Shown piece after piece: positions 35,263-44,949 of a DNA stretch of 64,000 nt (position 1 is its first letter; the number at the start of each line of letters is the position of its first letter). A model generated the notes under the pieces. The model did not search any database and was not told where the DNA came from. It saw nothing but the letters and a program-made list of their open reading frames with translations. The stretch is from the NCBI GenBank assembly GCA_032068765.1, contig DAMBHY010000004.1, positions 133,955 to 197,954 on the forward strand, written 5' to 3'. Origin of the DNA: DAMBHY01 sp032068765. GTDB lineage: Bacteria > Bacteroidota > Bacteroidia > Bacteroidales > Dysgonomonadaceae. The position numbers were made by a program, and so were the translations under genes.

Positions 35263-38016
35263 TTATAAAACCACATTTACAATCTTCTTCGGTACAATAA
35301 TTATCTTTTTAGGCGTTTTGTTTTCCAGCCATTTTTGCGAGTCTGCATGTTCCAAAACTGTTTTTTCGATATCCTGATTAGTTGCATCTGCCGGAAACTC
35401 AATTACAAATCTGGATTTACCATTGAATGAAATTGAATACGGGAATGAATCTTCTACCAAGAATTTTTCATTAAAATTCGGCCATTTTGCGTCATTTACT
35501 GTAGAATCATTTCCCAAATTGTGCCACATTTCCTCCGCGATGTGCGGAGCGAAAGGAGCAAGCAGCACAACCAAATCATTTAAAATTGCACGTTTGTTGC
35601 ATTTCATAGCAGTCAACTCATTCACGCAAATCATGAACGCAGAAACAGAAGTATTAAATGAAAAGTTTTGAATATCAGCAGTAACTTTCTTTATCAATTT
35701 GTGTAGCGATTTCAATTCTTCTTTTGTCGGTTCGTCATCTGAAATTACGAGATTCTCTCCTTGATAAAACAAGTTCCAGAATTTGCGTAAGAAGCGATGC
35801 ACACCATCAATACCGTTCGTATCCCAAGGTTTGGATTGCTCCAACGGACCGAGGAACATTTCGTACAATCGCAATGTGTCCGCACCATAATTTTCCACAA
35901 TATCATCCGGATTTACTACATTGAACATTGATTTGGACATTTTCTCTATCGCCCACCCACAAACGTATTTTCCATCTTCAATAATAAATTCGGCATTTTT
36001 GTATTCCGGTAGCCAGTTTTTGAATTTTTCCATATCCAAAATATCGTTTGATACGATGTTTACATCCACGTGAATTGGCGTGGTGTCATATTGCGATTTT
36101 AAGTTGTAAGAGACAAATTTATTGGTACCCTTGATGCGATATACAAAGTTGCTCCGTCCCTGAATCATTCCCTGGTTTACCAGTTTTTTGTATGGTTCTT
36201 GTTCGCATGAAACACCCAAATCGTACAAGAATTTATTCCAGAAACGACTATAAATTAAGTGACCTGTAGCGTGCTCCGTTCCACCGATATACAAATCTAC
36301 ATTACGCCAATATTCATCAGCTTGTTTCGAAACCAGCGCCTCGTTGTTGTGCGGATCCATGTAACGCAGATAGTATGCTGATGACCCTGCAAACCCGGGC
36401 ATCGTGGAAAGTTCGTAAGGATAACCTTCGGCAGTATGCCAGTTTTTAGCACGTCCCAATGGAGGTTCGCCAGATTCCGTAGGAAGAAATTTGTCGATTG
36501 CAGGAAGTTCTAGTGGTAGTTGATTTTCATCAATTGTGTATGGCATGCCTTCTTTGTAATAAATCGGGAACGGTTCGCCCCAATATCTTTGACGGCTGAA
36601 AATCGCATCGCGCAAACGATAATTCACTTTTCGGTAGCCGATTCTTTTTTGCTGAATGGTTTCGATAGCGAATGGGATGGCTTCCTTCACAGTTTTTCCA
36701 TTGAGGAAATCTGAATTTGTCATAACGCCTTCTTTCGCGTCAAAACTTTCTTCGGAAACGTCACAAGCTTCAATCAATGGAATAATAGGTAAATCAAAAT
36801 GCTTCGCAAAAGCAAAGTCGCGGCTGTCGTGTGCTGGGACTGCCATTATCGCGCCTGTGCCATAACCGGCCAGCACGTAATCGGAAATCCAGATAGGAAT
36901 TTTTTTTCCTGTGAATGGATGAATTGCATACGAACCCGAGAAAACGCCTGTTACAGATTTGTCCGCGAGACGTTCACGTTCGGTGCGTTTTTTTGTTATC
37001 TCTAAATAATTTTCAACTTCCGTTTTTTGTGTTTCTGAAGTTAATTGCTCTACTAACTCGCTTTCTGGAGCCAGCACCATAAAGGTTACGCCGAAAATGG
37101 TATCCGCCCTAGTTGTAAATATATCAAAATGTATATCATCTGTAGTTTTGAAATGTATTACCGCACCTTCGGAACGACCGATCCAGTTCTTTTGAGTTTC
37201 CTTCAAAGAATCCGACCAATCCAAATTGTCAAGTCCTTCCAGCAATCGTTCCGCGTAAGCGGACACGCGCAAACACCACTGACGCATTTTCTTCTGTTCT
37301 ACAGGAAATCCACCACGAATGGAAACACCTTCGCTGACTTCGTCATTAGCCAACACAGTTCCCAGTTGTGCACACCAATTTACCATTGTATCACCAAGAT
37401 AAGCGATACGATAGTTCATCAATATTTTCTGCTGCTCTTTTTCGGATTTCGCGTTCCATTCTTCCGCCGCAAATTGCAATACTTCTGTTGCAGCAACATT
37501 CAATCCTTCGGTTCCTTTTTCTGCGAAATGATTGATTAACTCACTAATCGGACGCGCTTTCTTCGTATCATTGCAATAGAAGGATTCGAACATTTGGATG
37601 AAAGCCCATTGCGTCCATTTGTAATATTTTGAATCGCATGTTTGCACTTCACGGCTCCAATCGTAAGAAAATCCTATTTTATCTAACTGCTTACGATAGC
37701 GAGCAATGTTTTTTCTTGTAGTAATCGCGGGATGCTGCCCAGTTTGGATGGCATATTGTTCGGCAGGAAGACCGTAAGCATCGTATCCCATCGGATGCAA
37801 CACATTGAATCCCTGCAGACGTTTGAATCTCGAAAAAATATCGGAAGCAATATATCCAAGCGGATGTCCCACGTGCAATCCTGCCCCTGAAGGGTAAGGA
37901 AACATGTCCAAAACATAATATTTCGGTTTGGAAACATCTTCCTCCACTTTATAGATCTTATTTTCTATCCAGTAATTCTGCCAGCGTTTTTCTATTTCTT
38001 TGAAGTTATATTCCAT
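35263..38016 (-). CDS. leuS: Leucyl-tRNA synthetase
   Basis: Charges tRNA-Leu and proofreads noncognate amino acids. The 917-residue class I enzyme shows MFPYPSGAGLHVGHPLGY with the HIGH motif (HVGH near 48-51), the CP1 editing domain with TTRADTIFGVTFMVLAPE near 300-317 and GTGAIMAVPAHDSRDFAFA near 401-419, RQRYWGEPFPIYY near 490, the KMSKS loop EKMSKSMFNVVNPDDIV near 700-716, and the C-terminal tRNA-binding domain. Length is longer than E. coli LeuRS (860), with an internal stretch (about 625-690, FVYRIKGTNKFVSYNLKS onward) seen in Bacteroidota enzymes. Upstream gene of the leuS-yitT unit. Confidence 0.96.
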   Translation of the reverse strand: MEYNFKEIEKRWQNYWIENKIYKVEEDVSKPKYYVLDMFPYPSGAGLHVGHPLGYIASDIFSRFKRLQGFNVLHPMGYDAYGLPAEQYAIQTGQHPAITTRKNIARYRKQLDKIGFSYDWSREVQTCDSKYYKWTQWAFIQMFESFYCNDTKKARPISELINHFAEKGTEGLNVAATEVLQFAAEEWNAKSEKEQQKILMNYRIAYLGDTMVNWCAQLGTVLANDEVSEGVSIRGGFPVEQKKMRQWCLRVSAYAERLLEGLDNLDWSDSLKETQKNWIGRSEGAVIHFKTTDDIHFDIFTTRADTIFGVTFMVLAPESELVEQLTSETQKTEVENYLEITKKRTERERLADKSVTGVFSGSYAIHPFTGKKIPIWISDYVLAGYGTGAIMAVPAHDSRDFAFAKHFDLPIIPLIEACDVSEESFDAKEGVMTNSDFLNGKTVKEAIPFAIETIQQKRIGYRKVNYRLRDAIFSRQRYWGEPFPIYYKEGMPYTIDENQLPLELPAIDKFLPTESGEPPLGRAKNWHTAEGYPYELSTMPGFAGSSAYYLRYMDPHNNEALVSKQADEYWRNVDLYIGGTEHATGHLIYSRFWNKFLYDLGVSCEQEPYKKLVNQGMIQGRSNFVYRIKGTNKFVSYNLKSQYDTTPIHVDVNIVSNDILDMEKFKNWLPEYKNAEFIIEDGKYVCGWAIEKMSKSMFNVVNPDDIVENYGADTLRLYEMFLGPLEQSKPWDTNGIDGVHRFLRKFWNLFYQGENLVISDDEPTKEELKSLHKLIKKVTADIQNFSFNTSVSAFMICVNELTAMKCNKRAILNDLVVLLAPFAPHIAEEMWHNLGNDSTVNDAKWPNFNEKFLVEDSFPYSISFNGKSRFVIEFPADATNQDIEKTVLEHADSQKWLENKTPKKIIIVPKKIVNVVL

Positions 38017-38660
38017 TATATTAATCTTTTAAATCGGGCGTACAAAGATAATTATTTATTAAAGAATAATCAGTTTCATTCTATATTAATTGACAGCTTT
38101 ACACGAGAACTGTATTTGCCAAAAACAATATATTCTCATTGTTTTTCGATAATTTTATTTTTTATAAATTATTGTATTGTCACGTTGAATTAAAAATAAA
38201 ATCAACAGACACAAAACAAAAAAAAGCATTTGCAATTCTTTGATTTTGCCTGGCATTTATTGTATATTTTATATATTTTACAACCTCTCTGTTTAATGGA
38301 TTTAAATCAGCAAGTAAAACACAAGTAGTTATTAGGAAAATAAATATATTCCCCCTTAAACATAGTAAATAGACGTCATTCGATTTAGTACATTATTAGC
38401 CATTTGCAAGGGATTATATTGCCAGCTGGGTGATATTTTGATATGTCACAAAGATTACATTATTAATAATTGAATATATAATTATGAAGCAGACAAACAA
38501 AAAATCTCTGATTCATTTTTTCTTATCAATTGACTATGTTTTCTTAATTTTGCTAAAACAATTTCCGAAGCTGATTAAAATCCATATAGATAATTCGCTA
38601 TTATTCTACTAGTAATAGCTCTAATTCTGTCTATATTTTTAATAAAAAAAACAATAAATA
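38017..38660. other. 644-base intergenic region between leuS and the CPBP gene
   Basis: Very AT-rich and divergent. The only recognisable element is a TATCTTTG box for leuS on the minus strand (38050-38043). A 42-codon plus-strand frame (38484-38612) has no RBS or family resemblance and I do not call it. I find no RNA gene, IS end or strong hairpin. The 3' part lacks a full promoter match for the CPBP gene. Confidence 0.5.
38043..38050 (-). promoter_or_regulatory. Candidate -7 box of leuS
   Basis: TATCTTTG on the minus strand, 26 bases before the leuS ATG. No clear TTG box. Confidence 0.5.
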
Positions 38661-39626
38661 ATGAAACATCTTGAAGCTGGATTTTATGGCAACAACAGTT
38701 TTTGCCGCTATCTAGGAATGACTTTGGCTATCTTCTTCGGCGTAGCTTCTATAGGACAAATACCACTATTGATAGTACTTTTTGTAAAAGGATTTTCAGC
38801 AGATAGAAATTTAGCTGAAGCTTCAGCTAATACCATGGATTTTTCTCAATACGGAATTTCCAATAATCTTGGATTATTTCTAATGCTTTTGAGTTTTGTA
38901 GCTTGCTTTTTTGGTTTTTGGCTGCTTATTAAACCAATTCACAAAAGAACAATGTTGCAAACCATTAACGGAGGACGAAAAATCAGGTGGAATCACATTG
39001 CAATGGGCGCACTGATTTGGGGTATAATTTCAATAACTATGACGTGGATAGATTATACTCAAAATCCGGAGAATTATGTATTACAATTTGACGCTATAAA
39101 ATTTGGAGCACTGCTTTTAATTGTCCTGACGATTCTACTGATTCAGACATCTTTTGAAGAAGTTTTTTTTAGAGGTTATCTTTCCCAGGGAATTGCACAA
39201 AAAAGCAGAAACCGATGGGTCGTTTTGATAGTTGTTTCAGTTGTATTTGGTTTACTACATAGTGATAATCCTGAAGTTAAAGAATATGGATTTCTGCTTG
39301 CTATGCCGCAGTATATTATTATGGGATTAATTTTAGGCATTATGTCTATTGTAGATGATGGAATCGAAACAGCAATGGGAATGCACTTTGCCAATAATGC
39401 GATAGCAGCATTAATTACTACTAACAAAGCTTCAGCAATTCAAACAGATGCAATATTTGAGGCGGTAAATGTCGATCTAAGAATGATTGACAATGTTTAT
39501 ACTGCAATTGCAGGACTTATCGCTTTATTGATTTTATCTCTAATATTCAAATGGGATTTCTCCATTATAAATAAAAAAATTGAACCCGAAACTCCGTCGA
39601 TTCCCGTTTCATTTTTAGCACAATAA
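38661..39626 (+). CDS. CPBP (CAAX/Abi) family intramembrane metalloprotease
   Basis: A 321-residue integral membrane protein with about eight hydrophobic segments. The Abi/CPBP motifs are present: the glutamate pair and Arg in FEEVFFRGYL (E166, E167, R171), then the His of VFGLLHSDNP near 202, and HFANNAIAA near 242-250. Eukaryotic relatives (Rce1) cleave prenylated CAAX proteins; bacterial ones have been tied to bacteriocin immunity or are uncharacterised. It stands alone after a 644-base gap; no bacteriocin-like neighbour is visible, so the substrate is unknown. Confidence 0.85.
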   Translation: MKHLEAGFYGNNSFCRYLGMTLAIFFGVASIGQIPLLIVLFVKGFSADRNLAEASANTMDFSQYGISNNLGLFLMLLSFVACFFGFWLLIKPIHKRTMLQTINGGRKIRWNHIAMGALIWGIISITMTWIDYTQNPENYVLQFDAIKFGALLLIVLTILLIQTSFEEVFFRGYLSQGIAQKSRNRWVVLIVVSVVFGLLHSDNPEVKEYGFLLAMPQYIIMGLILGIMSIVDDGIETAMGMHFANNAIAALITTNKASAIQTDAIFEAVNVDLRMIDNVYTAIAGLIALLILSLIFKWDFSIINKKIEPETPSIPVSFLAQ

Positions 39627-39629
39627 AAC

Positions 39630-39658
39630 TTTGTTTTTAGAATAAATATGTATCTTTG
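39630..39658 (+). promoter_or_regulatory. Promoter of nfeD-floA
   Basis: TTTG at 39630-39633, 17 bases, TATCTTTG at 39651-39658, 27 bases before the nfeD ATG. Confidence 0.6.
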
Positions 39659-39685
39659 AAATAATAACTATCTAACCTGTTGTTT

Positions 39686-40174
39686 ATGACACTCGAAATA
39701 CTTTTTGTCGGCGGCGTAATTTTAATCGGAATAATTTTCATCATGATTGAAATCTTTCTTTTGCCTGGTGTAAGCCTCTCCGGAATTACGGGAGGCATCC
39801 TACTTGCAGGAGGTATTATTTACAGCTACCTATATGTTAGTATGACTGGTGGACATATCGCTCTTGCGGCGACTATCATTGTTTTTTTGATTACACTTAT
39901 TATTCTGATTCGCTCAAAATCGCTTCGTAAAATCGCTTTAAAAACAGAAATTAAAGAAACTGTAGATAACAGCGAGTTGACAAAAGTTGATGTGGGAGAT
40001 CAAGGTAAAACAATTTCCCGCCTCAACCCAATGGGTAAAGTAATGGTAAATAATACTATTATGGAAGCAAAATCATTAGAGGGGGAGATGATCGATGAAG
40101 ATTCTGAAATTGTCATAATAAAAATCAATTCCAACAACGTGATTGTAAAAAAATCATTCAATAATAATAACTAA
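39686..40174 (+). CDS. NfeD-family membrane protein (short form)
   Basis: A 162-residue protein with an N-terminal membrane region of two or three spans (about residues 5-75; LFVGGVILIGIIFIMIEIFLLPGVSLSGITGGILLAGGIIYSYLY is typical of NfeD) and a C-terminal OB-fold domain (about 95-160, VGDQGKTISRLNPMGKVMVNN). Short NfeD proteins lack the ClpP-like protease domain and are usually encoded beside a flotillin, as here (three-base gap to floA); they are thought to work with it in membrane microdomains. I use the ATG at 39686; a TTG six bases earlier adds only two residues. Confidence 0.86.
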   Translation: MTLEILFVGGVILIGIIFIMIEIFLLPGVSLSGITGGILLAGGIIYSYLYVSMTGGHIALAATIIVFLITLIILIRSKSLRKIALKTEIKETVDNSELTKVDVGDQGKTISRLNPMGKVMVNNTIMEAKSLEGEMIDEDSEIVIIKINSNNVIVKKSFNNNN

Positions 40175-40177
40175 CTT

Positions 40178-41167
40178 ATGGGAACATTACAAATTATTGC
40201 TATTGCGGCAATTATTATTTTCTTTCTAACGTTTTTCCATTATGTACCTTTTTTCTTATGGATTAACGCGCTCTCGGCTGGTGTAAATATCTCACTTGTA
40301 CAACTTTTCTTAATGCGCCTGAGACGAGTACCACCTCACACAATCGTTTACGCAATGATTGAAGCACACAAAGCTGGTTTAAACAACGTTACCCGAGACA
40401 ATCTTGAAGCTCACTATCTTGCAGGAGGACATGTTGAAAAAGTAGTTCACGCTCTGGTTTCTGCATCTAAGGCAAATATTGATTTGCCTTTCCAGATGGC
40501 AACTGCTATTGATTTAGCAGGGCGCGATGTATTGCAGGCCGTTCAGATGTCGGTAAATCCAAAAGTAATTGATACTCCTCCTGTTACTGCAGTTGCGATT
40601 GATGGCATTCAGCTTATTGCAAAAGCGCGCGTAACTGTTCGTGCTAATATCAAACAATTAGTTGGTGGTGCCGGAGAAGAGACAATTCTTGCTCGCGTTG
40701 GTGAAGGAATTGTATCATCTATTGGTTCGGCAACATCCCACAAATCCGTTTTGGAAAATCCGGATTCAATCTCAAAACTTGTATTAAAAAAAGGATTAGA
40801 TGCAGGAACTGCTTTCGAAATATTATCCATTGATATTGCAGATATTGATATAGGTAAAAATATTGGTGCTGTTTTACAAATGGATCAGGCGCAAGCTGAC
40901 AAAAATATCGCTCAAGCTCGTGCTGAAGAAAGACGTGCTATGGCAATAGCTCAGGAACAGGAAATGAAAGCGAAAGCTCAGGAAGCGCGTGCTAAAGTTA
41001 TTGAAGCGGAAGCAGAAATTCCAAGGGCATTGGCAGATGCTTTCCGTTCAGGGAACTTGGGTGTAATGGATTATTATCGTTTACAAAATATTCAAGCAGA
41101 CACTGAAATGCGAGAAAATATAGCGAAACCTCAAAACAACAATGACACTTATAAAACTACAAAATAA
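40178..41167 (+). CDS. floA: Flotillin-like protein FloA (SPFH/UPF0365)
   Basis: A membrane scaffold of bacterial lipid domains. The 329-residue protein starts with a hydrophobic hairpin (about residues 3-35), then the UPF0365 core: LMRLRRVPPHTIVYAMIEAHKAGL near 45-68, AIDLAGRDVLQAVQMSVNPKVIDTPPV near 110-136, KARVTVRANIKQLVGGAGEETILARVGEGIVSSIGS near 153-188, and a coiled-coil tail rich in Ala, Glu and Lys (about 230-290). Length is as in Bacillus FloA (331). Preceded by nfeD; the stop overlaps the ATG of the next gene by one base. Confidence 0.93.
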   Translation: MGTLQIIAIAAIIIFFLTFFHYVPFFLWINALSAGVNISLVQLFLMRLRRVPPHTIVYAMIEAHKAGLNNVTRDNLEAHYLAGGHVEKVVHALVSASKANIDLPFQMATAIDLAGRDVLQAVQMSVNPKVIDTPPVTAVAIDGIQLIAKARVTVRANIKQLVGGAGEETILARVGEGIVSSIGSATSHKSVLENPDSISKLVLKKGLDAGTAFEILSIDIADIDIGKNIGAVLQMDQAQADKNIAQARAEERRAMAIAQEQEMKAKAQEARAKVIEAEAEIPRALADAFRSGNLGVMDYYRLQNIQADTEMRENIAKPQNNNDTYKTTK

Positions 41168-42033
41168 TGCGTGTAATTCCAGAATCTGAGTTAATCATAA
41201 ATTCGGATGGCAGTGCTTTCCATCTTCACATTACTCCCGAACAACTTTCGGATAAAATTATAATGATGGGTGATCCCGACAGAGTTACCCAAACTGCGAA
41301 GTTCTTTGATAGCATCGAATGTGATGTTCAAAGCAGAGAATTTCATACCATAACAGGAGTTTATAAAGGCAAAAGAATTACAGCTTTGTCACATGGAATA
41401 GGTACTGATAACATCGATATCGTTTTGACGGAACTTGATGCTTTAGCAAATATTGATTTTAAAACTCGACAAGTAAAATCTGAATTTAAACAACTCGAAA
41501 TGGTGAGAGTTGGAACTTCAGGCGGTTTACAAACGAATTGCCCTGTCGGCTCGTATGTAGTTGCTGAAAAGTCAATAGGATTTGACAGCGTGCTCCATTA
41601 CTACGAAAATTCTGTAGCAGTAAGAGATACGGAGTTTGAAGAAGGATTTATCAAATATGTCAATTGGTCCTCCACAAATTCGAGACCATATGTCGTAAAT
41701 TCCAATGAAGAGTTGGTGCAAAGAATAGGTTACGATATGATAAAGGGCGTCACCATTTCTGCAGTAGGATTTTATGGGCCGCAAGGACGACATGTGAGAC
41801 TGCCTTTAGCATATCCTGAACTTAATTCTAAAATCGAGTCGTTCCGTCATAATGATTATGCGATAACTAATTATGAAATGGAAAGCTCCGCTATCGCGGG
41901 ACTTGCCAAAATGATGGGTCATAAAGCCATGACAGTATGCGCCATCATCGCTAACCGTGTAGCTCTAGAATCCAACGCGAACTACAAAGGTTCTACAGAA
42001 GATTTAATTCAAATTGTGTTAGGAAGAATTTAA
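41167..42033 (+). CDS. Nucleoside phosphorylase (uridine phosphorylase-like)
   Basis: Cleaves a nucleoside with phosphate to the base and (deoxy)ribose-1-phosphate. The 288-residue protein shows the PNP/UDP family blocks: IMMGDPDRV near residues 36-44, the SHGIGTDNIDIVLTELDAL segment near 77-95, VRVGTSGGLQ near 116-125, and YEMESSAIAGLAKMMGHKA near 237-255, where the Met-Glu contacts the ribose. These are nearest the uridine phosphorylase branch, but base specificity is not certain. ATG overlaps the floA stop (TAATG), so it is translationally coupled, though no functional link to flotillin is known. Confidence 0.85.
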   Translation: MRVIPESELIINSDGSAFHLHITPEQLSDKIIMMGDPDRVTQTAKFFDSIECDVQSREFHTITGVYKGKRITALSHGIGTDNIDIVLTELDALANIDFKTRQVKSEFKQLEMVRVGTSGGLQTNCPVGSYVVAEKSIGFDSVLHYYENSVAVRDTEFEEGFIKYVNWSSTNSRPYVVNSNEELVQRIGYDMIKGVTISAVGFYGPQGRHVRLPLAYPELNSKIESFRHNDYAITNYEMESSAIAGLAKMMGHKAMTVCAIIANRVALESNANYKGSTEDLIQIVLGRI

Positions 42034-42060
42034 CAATCCTTTTTATAAATATTATTTATC

Positions 42061-44874
42061 ATGAGAAAAAATTTAGTTTCAATTTTCTTATTATTCGTTT
42101 CGGCGGTTTGCTGGGCACAACAATTACAGCCGTTGCCAATAGACAAAAACGTACGTAAAGGCGTTTTACCTAATGGATTAACTTACTACATCCGCCACAA
42201 CAGTCTGCCGGAAAATAGAGCCGATTTTTATATCGCTCAAAAAGTAGGTTCAATGATGGAAGAAGACAATCAAGCCGGTTTGGCTCACTTCCTTGAACAC
42301 ATGGCATTTAATGGAACAACAAACTTTCCTGATAAAAAAATGCTAAATTATCTTGAACACAACGGCGTTAAATTCGGTACAAATGTAAATGCTTACACTT
42401 CTTTTGACGAGACTGTTTATAACATTTCAGATGTTCCAACAACAAACCCACGTCTGATAGATTCATGCTTACTTGTACTCTATGACTGGTCTAACGGAAT
42501 AACATTAAAGACCGAAGAAATCGACAAAGAACGTGGTGTAATCCGTGAAGAATGGCGTACACGAGGTGGCGCACAACAGCGCATTTTGGAAAAAATGCTT
42601 CCAATTATGTATAAAGACAGCAAATACGCCAACCGTATGCCTATCGGTAATATTGACATCATCAACAACTTCAAACCTGAAGAAATACGTTCATACTATA
42701 AAAAATGGTATCGTCCCGATTTGCAAGCAATTATTATTGTCGGTGATATTGATGCTGACAAAATGGAAGCCAAAGTAAAAGATCTTTTCGGCAAAATTCC
42801 TGCAGCAGTAAATCCTGCAAAAAGAGAATACTATGATGTTCCTAATAATAAAGAACCGGTTGTAGGCATAGTTACTGATCCTGAAGCTACTCGTACTCAA
42901 ATCATTATGGCCTACAAACACGAGGTTATTCCTCAGGAAGTGAAAGAAAGTCAGGCTGGTTTATTGGTAGATTATCTAAAATCCGCTGCTGCACAAATGA
43001 TGAATCAACGTTTTTCTGAAATAACTCAGAAACCAAATGCACCATTCATAATGGCAGGCGCCTACGACGGAAATTATTTAGTAGCCAAAACAAAGGACGC
43101 ATGGACAGTTTTTGCTAATGCGGAAGAATCAAAAATCAAAGATGCTGTAGCTGCTTTGATTCGTGAAACAGAACGCATGAAACGCTTTGGATTTACCGCA
43201 AGTGAATACGCGCGTACACGCGAAAATATTCTTAAAGAATACGAAAATGCATATAACAATCGAGAAAAAGTTGAAAACAACAGATATGTGCAAGAATATG
43301 TAGACAACTTTATTAATTACAGTGCTATACCGGGAATTGAATATGAATACAATACATTGAAAACAATGGCACCAAGTATTCCGGTAGAAGCAGTTAATCA
43401 AATGGTGAAACAACTAGTTGGCGAAGACAATTTGATTGTGATGATTAATGGTCCTCAAAAGGAAGGTTTGACTTATCCAACTGAAAAGGAAATCTTACCG
43501 ATTATTTCTCAAGTAAAAGCAGAAAAAATTGAAGCTTACAATGAGGAAGTTTCAAATGAACCATTGATTCAAACTCCTCCAACTCCAGGTAAAATCTCTA
43601 AAATTGAAAAAAATGACCAATTGGGTACGACTGTTTGGACTTTGGAAAACGGAATGAAAGTAGTTTTGAAACAGACCAATTTCAAAGATGATGAAATTAT
43701 GATGGTAGCAAACAGCGTTGGTGGATATTCGCAATACCTTCAAAGCGAAACAATAAATGCTAAAAACATCAATTCTGTTGCAAATTTGGGAGGTGTAGGT
43801 AGCTTCAGCGCTACAAATCTTGTGAAAGCATTAGCAGGTAAAAATGCTACTGCAAGACCAACGATTAATTTGACTACACAAGGTTTCACAGGAAGTTCAT
43901 CTATCAAGGATTTTGAAACTATGTTGCAACTTGTTTACCTTTATTTTACTTCACCTCGTATGGACAATGACGCTTTTAAAGCTTATATACAACGTTCGGT
44001 TGCACAATTGAAAAATCTCGAAGCAGAACCAATGGTTGCATTTAGTGATAACATCACAAAAGCAATGTATGGTGATAATCCTCTTGTTCGTCGCATGAAA
44101 GTTGAAGATATCGAAAAAATCGACTATCAACGTACAATGGAAATGTACAAACAGCTTTTTATCAATCCTGGAAGTTTCACTTTTACATTTGTAGGAAATA
44201 TTGACGAAGCAAAAGTAAAACCTGTAGTCGAACAATATCTTGCATCTTTGAAAGGACAAGCAGTAAAAGGGGAATTCTTGAAAGTTCCGATGGATTTGGT
44301 TAAAGGAAAACAAAATAATGTTTTCCAACGCGAGATGAAAACACCAAAAGCGTCAGTATTCGATTTATTCAGCGGTAAAATGGATAGAAATTTAAAAAAT
44401 ACCATTACGATGAGTATACTTGATCAGATTATGGATATAGTTTACACAGAAAAGATTCGAGAAGATGAAGGCGGTACTTATGGTGTGAGCACAAGAGGTT
44501 CTATCGCTCGCTATCCTGAAAATCAAACTACTTTAGAAATATTCTTTGATACTGATCCAGCTAAAGCTGAAAAGTTAAACGGCATCGCTAAACGCGAATT
44601 GGCAGAGATTGCAAAGAATGGCCCTCGCACAGCAGATTTCAATAAAGTGAAAGAATACATGGTGAAAGCTTATAACGAAAAGCTAAAAGAAAATAACTAC
44701 TGGCTTGGAGTTTTAAACACCAAATATTTCTACAACGAAGATTACCACAGTGACTATCTGAAGACGTTGAATTCTATCACTGCAAATGATGTAAAGAGTT
44801 TGGTGAACAATCTTCTTTCACAAGGCAACGAAGCTGTAGTAGTAATGATGCCAAAAGAAGCTGCAAAGCAATAA
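42061..44874 (+). CDS. Exported M16-family zinc protease (tandem insulinase domains)
   Basis: A 937-residue periplasmic or surface peptidase with a signal peptide (residues 1-19, ending CWAQ). The N-terminal M16 domain holds the inverse zinc motif HFLEH (H76, E79, H80) with a downstream Glu in the region around ERGVIREEWR; the second half (from about residue 515, starting TTVWTLENGMKVVLKQ) is a catalytically silent M16 repeat, which closes the clamshell as in pitrilysin. Such two-domain exported proteases are common in Bacteroidota and degrade small peptides. It follows the phosphorylase by 27 bases and ends at a strong terminator. Confidence 0.92.
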   Translation: MRKNLVSIFLLFVSAVCWAQQLQPLPIDKNVRKGVLPNGLTYYIRHNSLPENRADFYIAQKVGSMMEEDNQAGLAHFLEHMAFNGTTNFPDKKMLNYLEHNGVKFGTNVNAYTSFDETVYNISDVPTTNPRLIDSCLLVLYDWSNGITLKTEEIDKERGVIREEWRTRGGAQQRILEKMLPIMYKDSKYANRMPIGNIDIINNFKPEEIRSYYKKWYRPDLQAIIIVGDIDADKMEAKVKDLFGKIPAAVNPAKREYYDVPNNKEPVVGIVTDPEATRTQIIMAYKHEVIPQEVKESQAGLLVDYLKSAAAQMMNQRFSEITQKPNAPFIMAGAYDGNYLVAKTKDAWTVFANAEESKIKDAVAALIRETERMKRFGFTASEYARTRENILKEYENAYNNREKVENNRYVQEYVDNFINYSAIPGIEYEYNTLKTMAPSIPVEAVNQMVKQLVGEDNLIVMINGPQKEGLTYPTEKEILPIISQVKAEKIEAYNEEVSNEPLIQTPPTPGKISKIEKNDQLGTTVWTLENGMKVVLKQTNFKDDEIMMVANSVGGYSQYLQSETINAKNINSVANLGGVGSFSATNLVKALAGKNATARPTINLTTQGFTGSSSIKDFETMLQLVYLYFTSPRMDNDAFKAYIQRSVAQLKNLEAEPMVAFSDNITKAMYGDNPLVRRMKVEDIEKIDYQRTMEMYKQLFINPGSFTFTFVGNIDEAKVKPVVEQYLASLKGQAVKGEFLKVPMDLVKGKQNNVFQREMKTPKASVFDLFSGKMDRNLKNTITMSILDQIMDIVYTEKIREDEGGTYGVSTRGSIARYPENQTTLEIFFDTDPAKAEKLNGIAKRELAEIAKNGPRTADFNKVKEYMVKAYNEKLKENNYWLGVLNTKYFYNEDYHSDYLKTLNSITANDVKSLVNNLLSQGNEAVVVMMPKEAAKQ

Positions 44875-44911
44875 GAAAGAAACTAGATATCAAAAAAACA
44901 GAACATTGATA

Positions 44912-44947
44912 TGAACCCCAAAAGTTTTTTCTAACTTTTGGGGTTCA
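44912..44947 (+). terminator. Terminator of the M16 gene (possibly derived from IS ends)
   Basis: TGAACCCCAAAAGTT (44912-44926) pairs perfectly with AACTTTTGGGGTTCA (44933-44947) around a six-base loop, then TTTTTT. The 15-base arm recurs with one change at 45432-45446, so it may have come from insertion-sequence ends. Confidence 0.85.
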
Positions 44948-44949
44948 TT

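Noticed and set aside
38484..38612. A 42-codon plus-strand frame in the leuS-CPBP gap
   Set aside because: AT-rich chance frame without promoter, RBS or family similarity.
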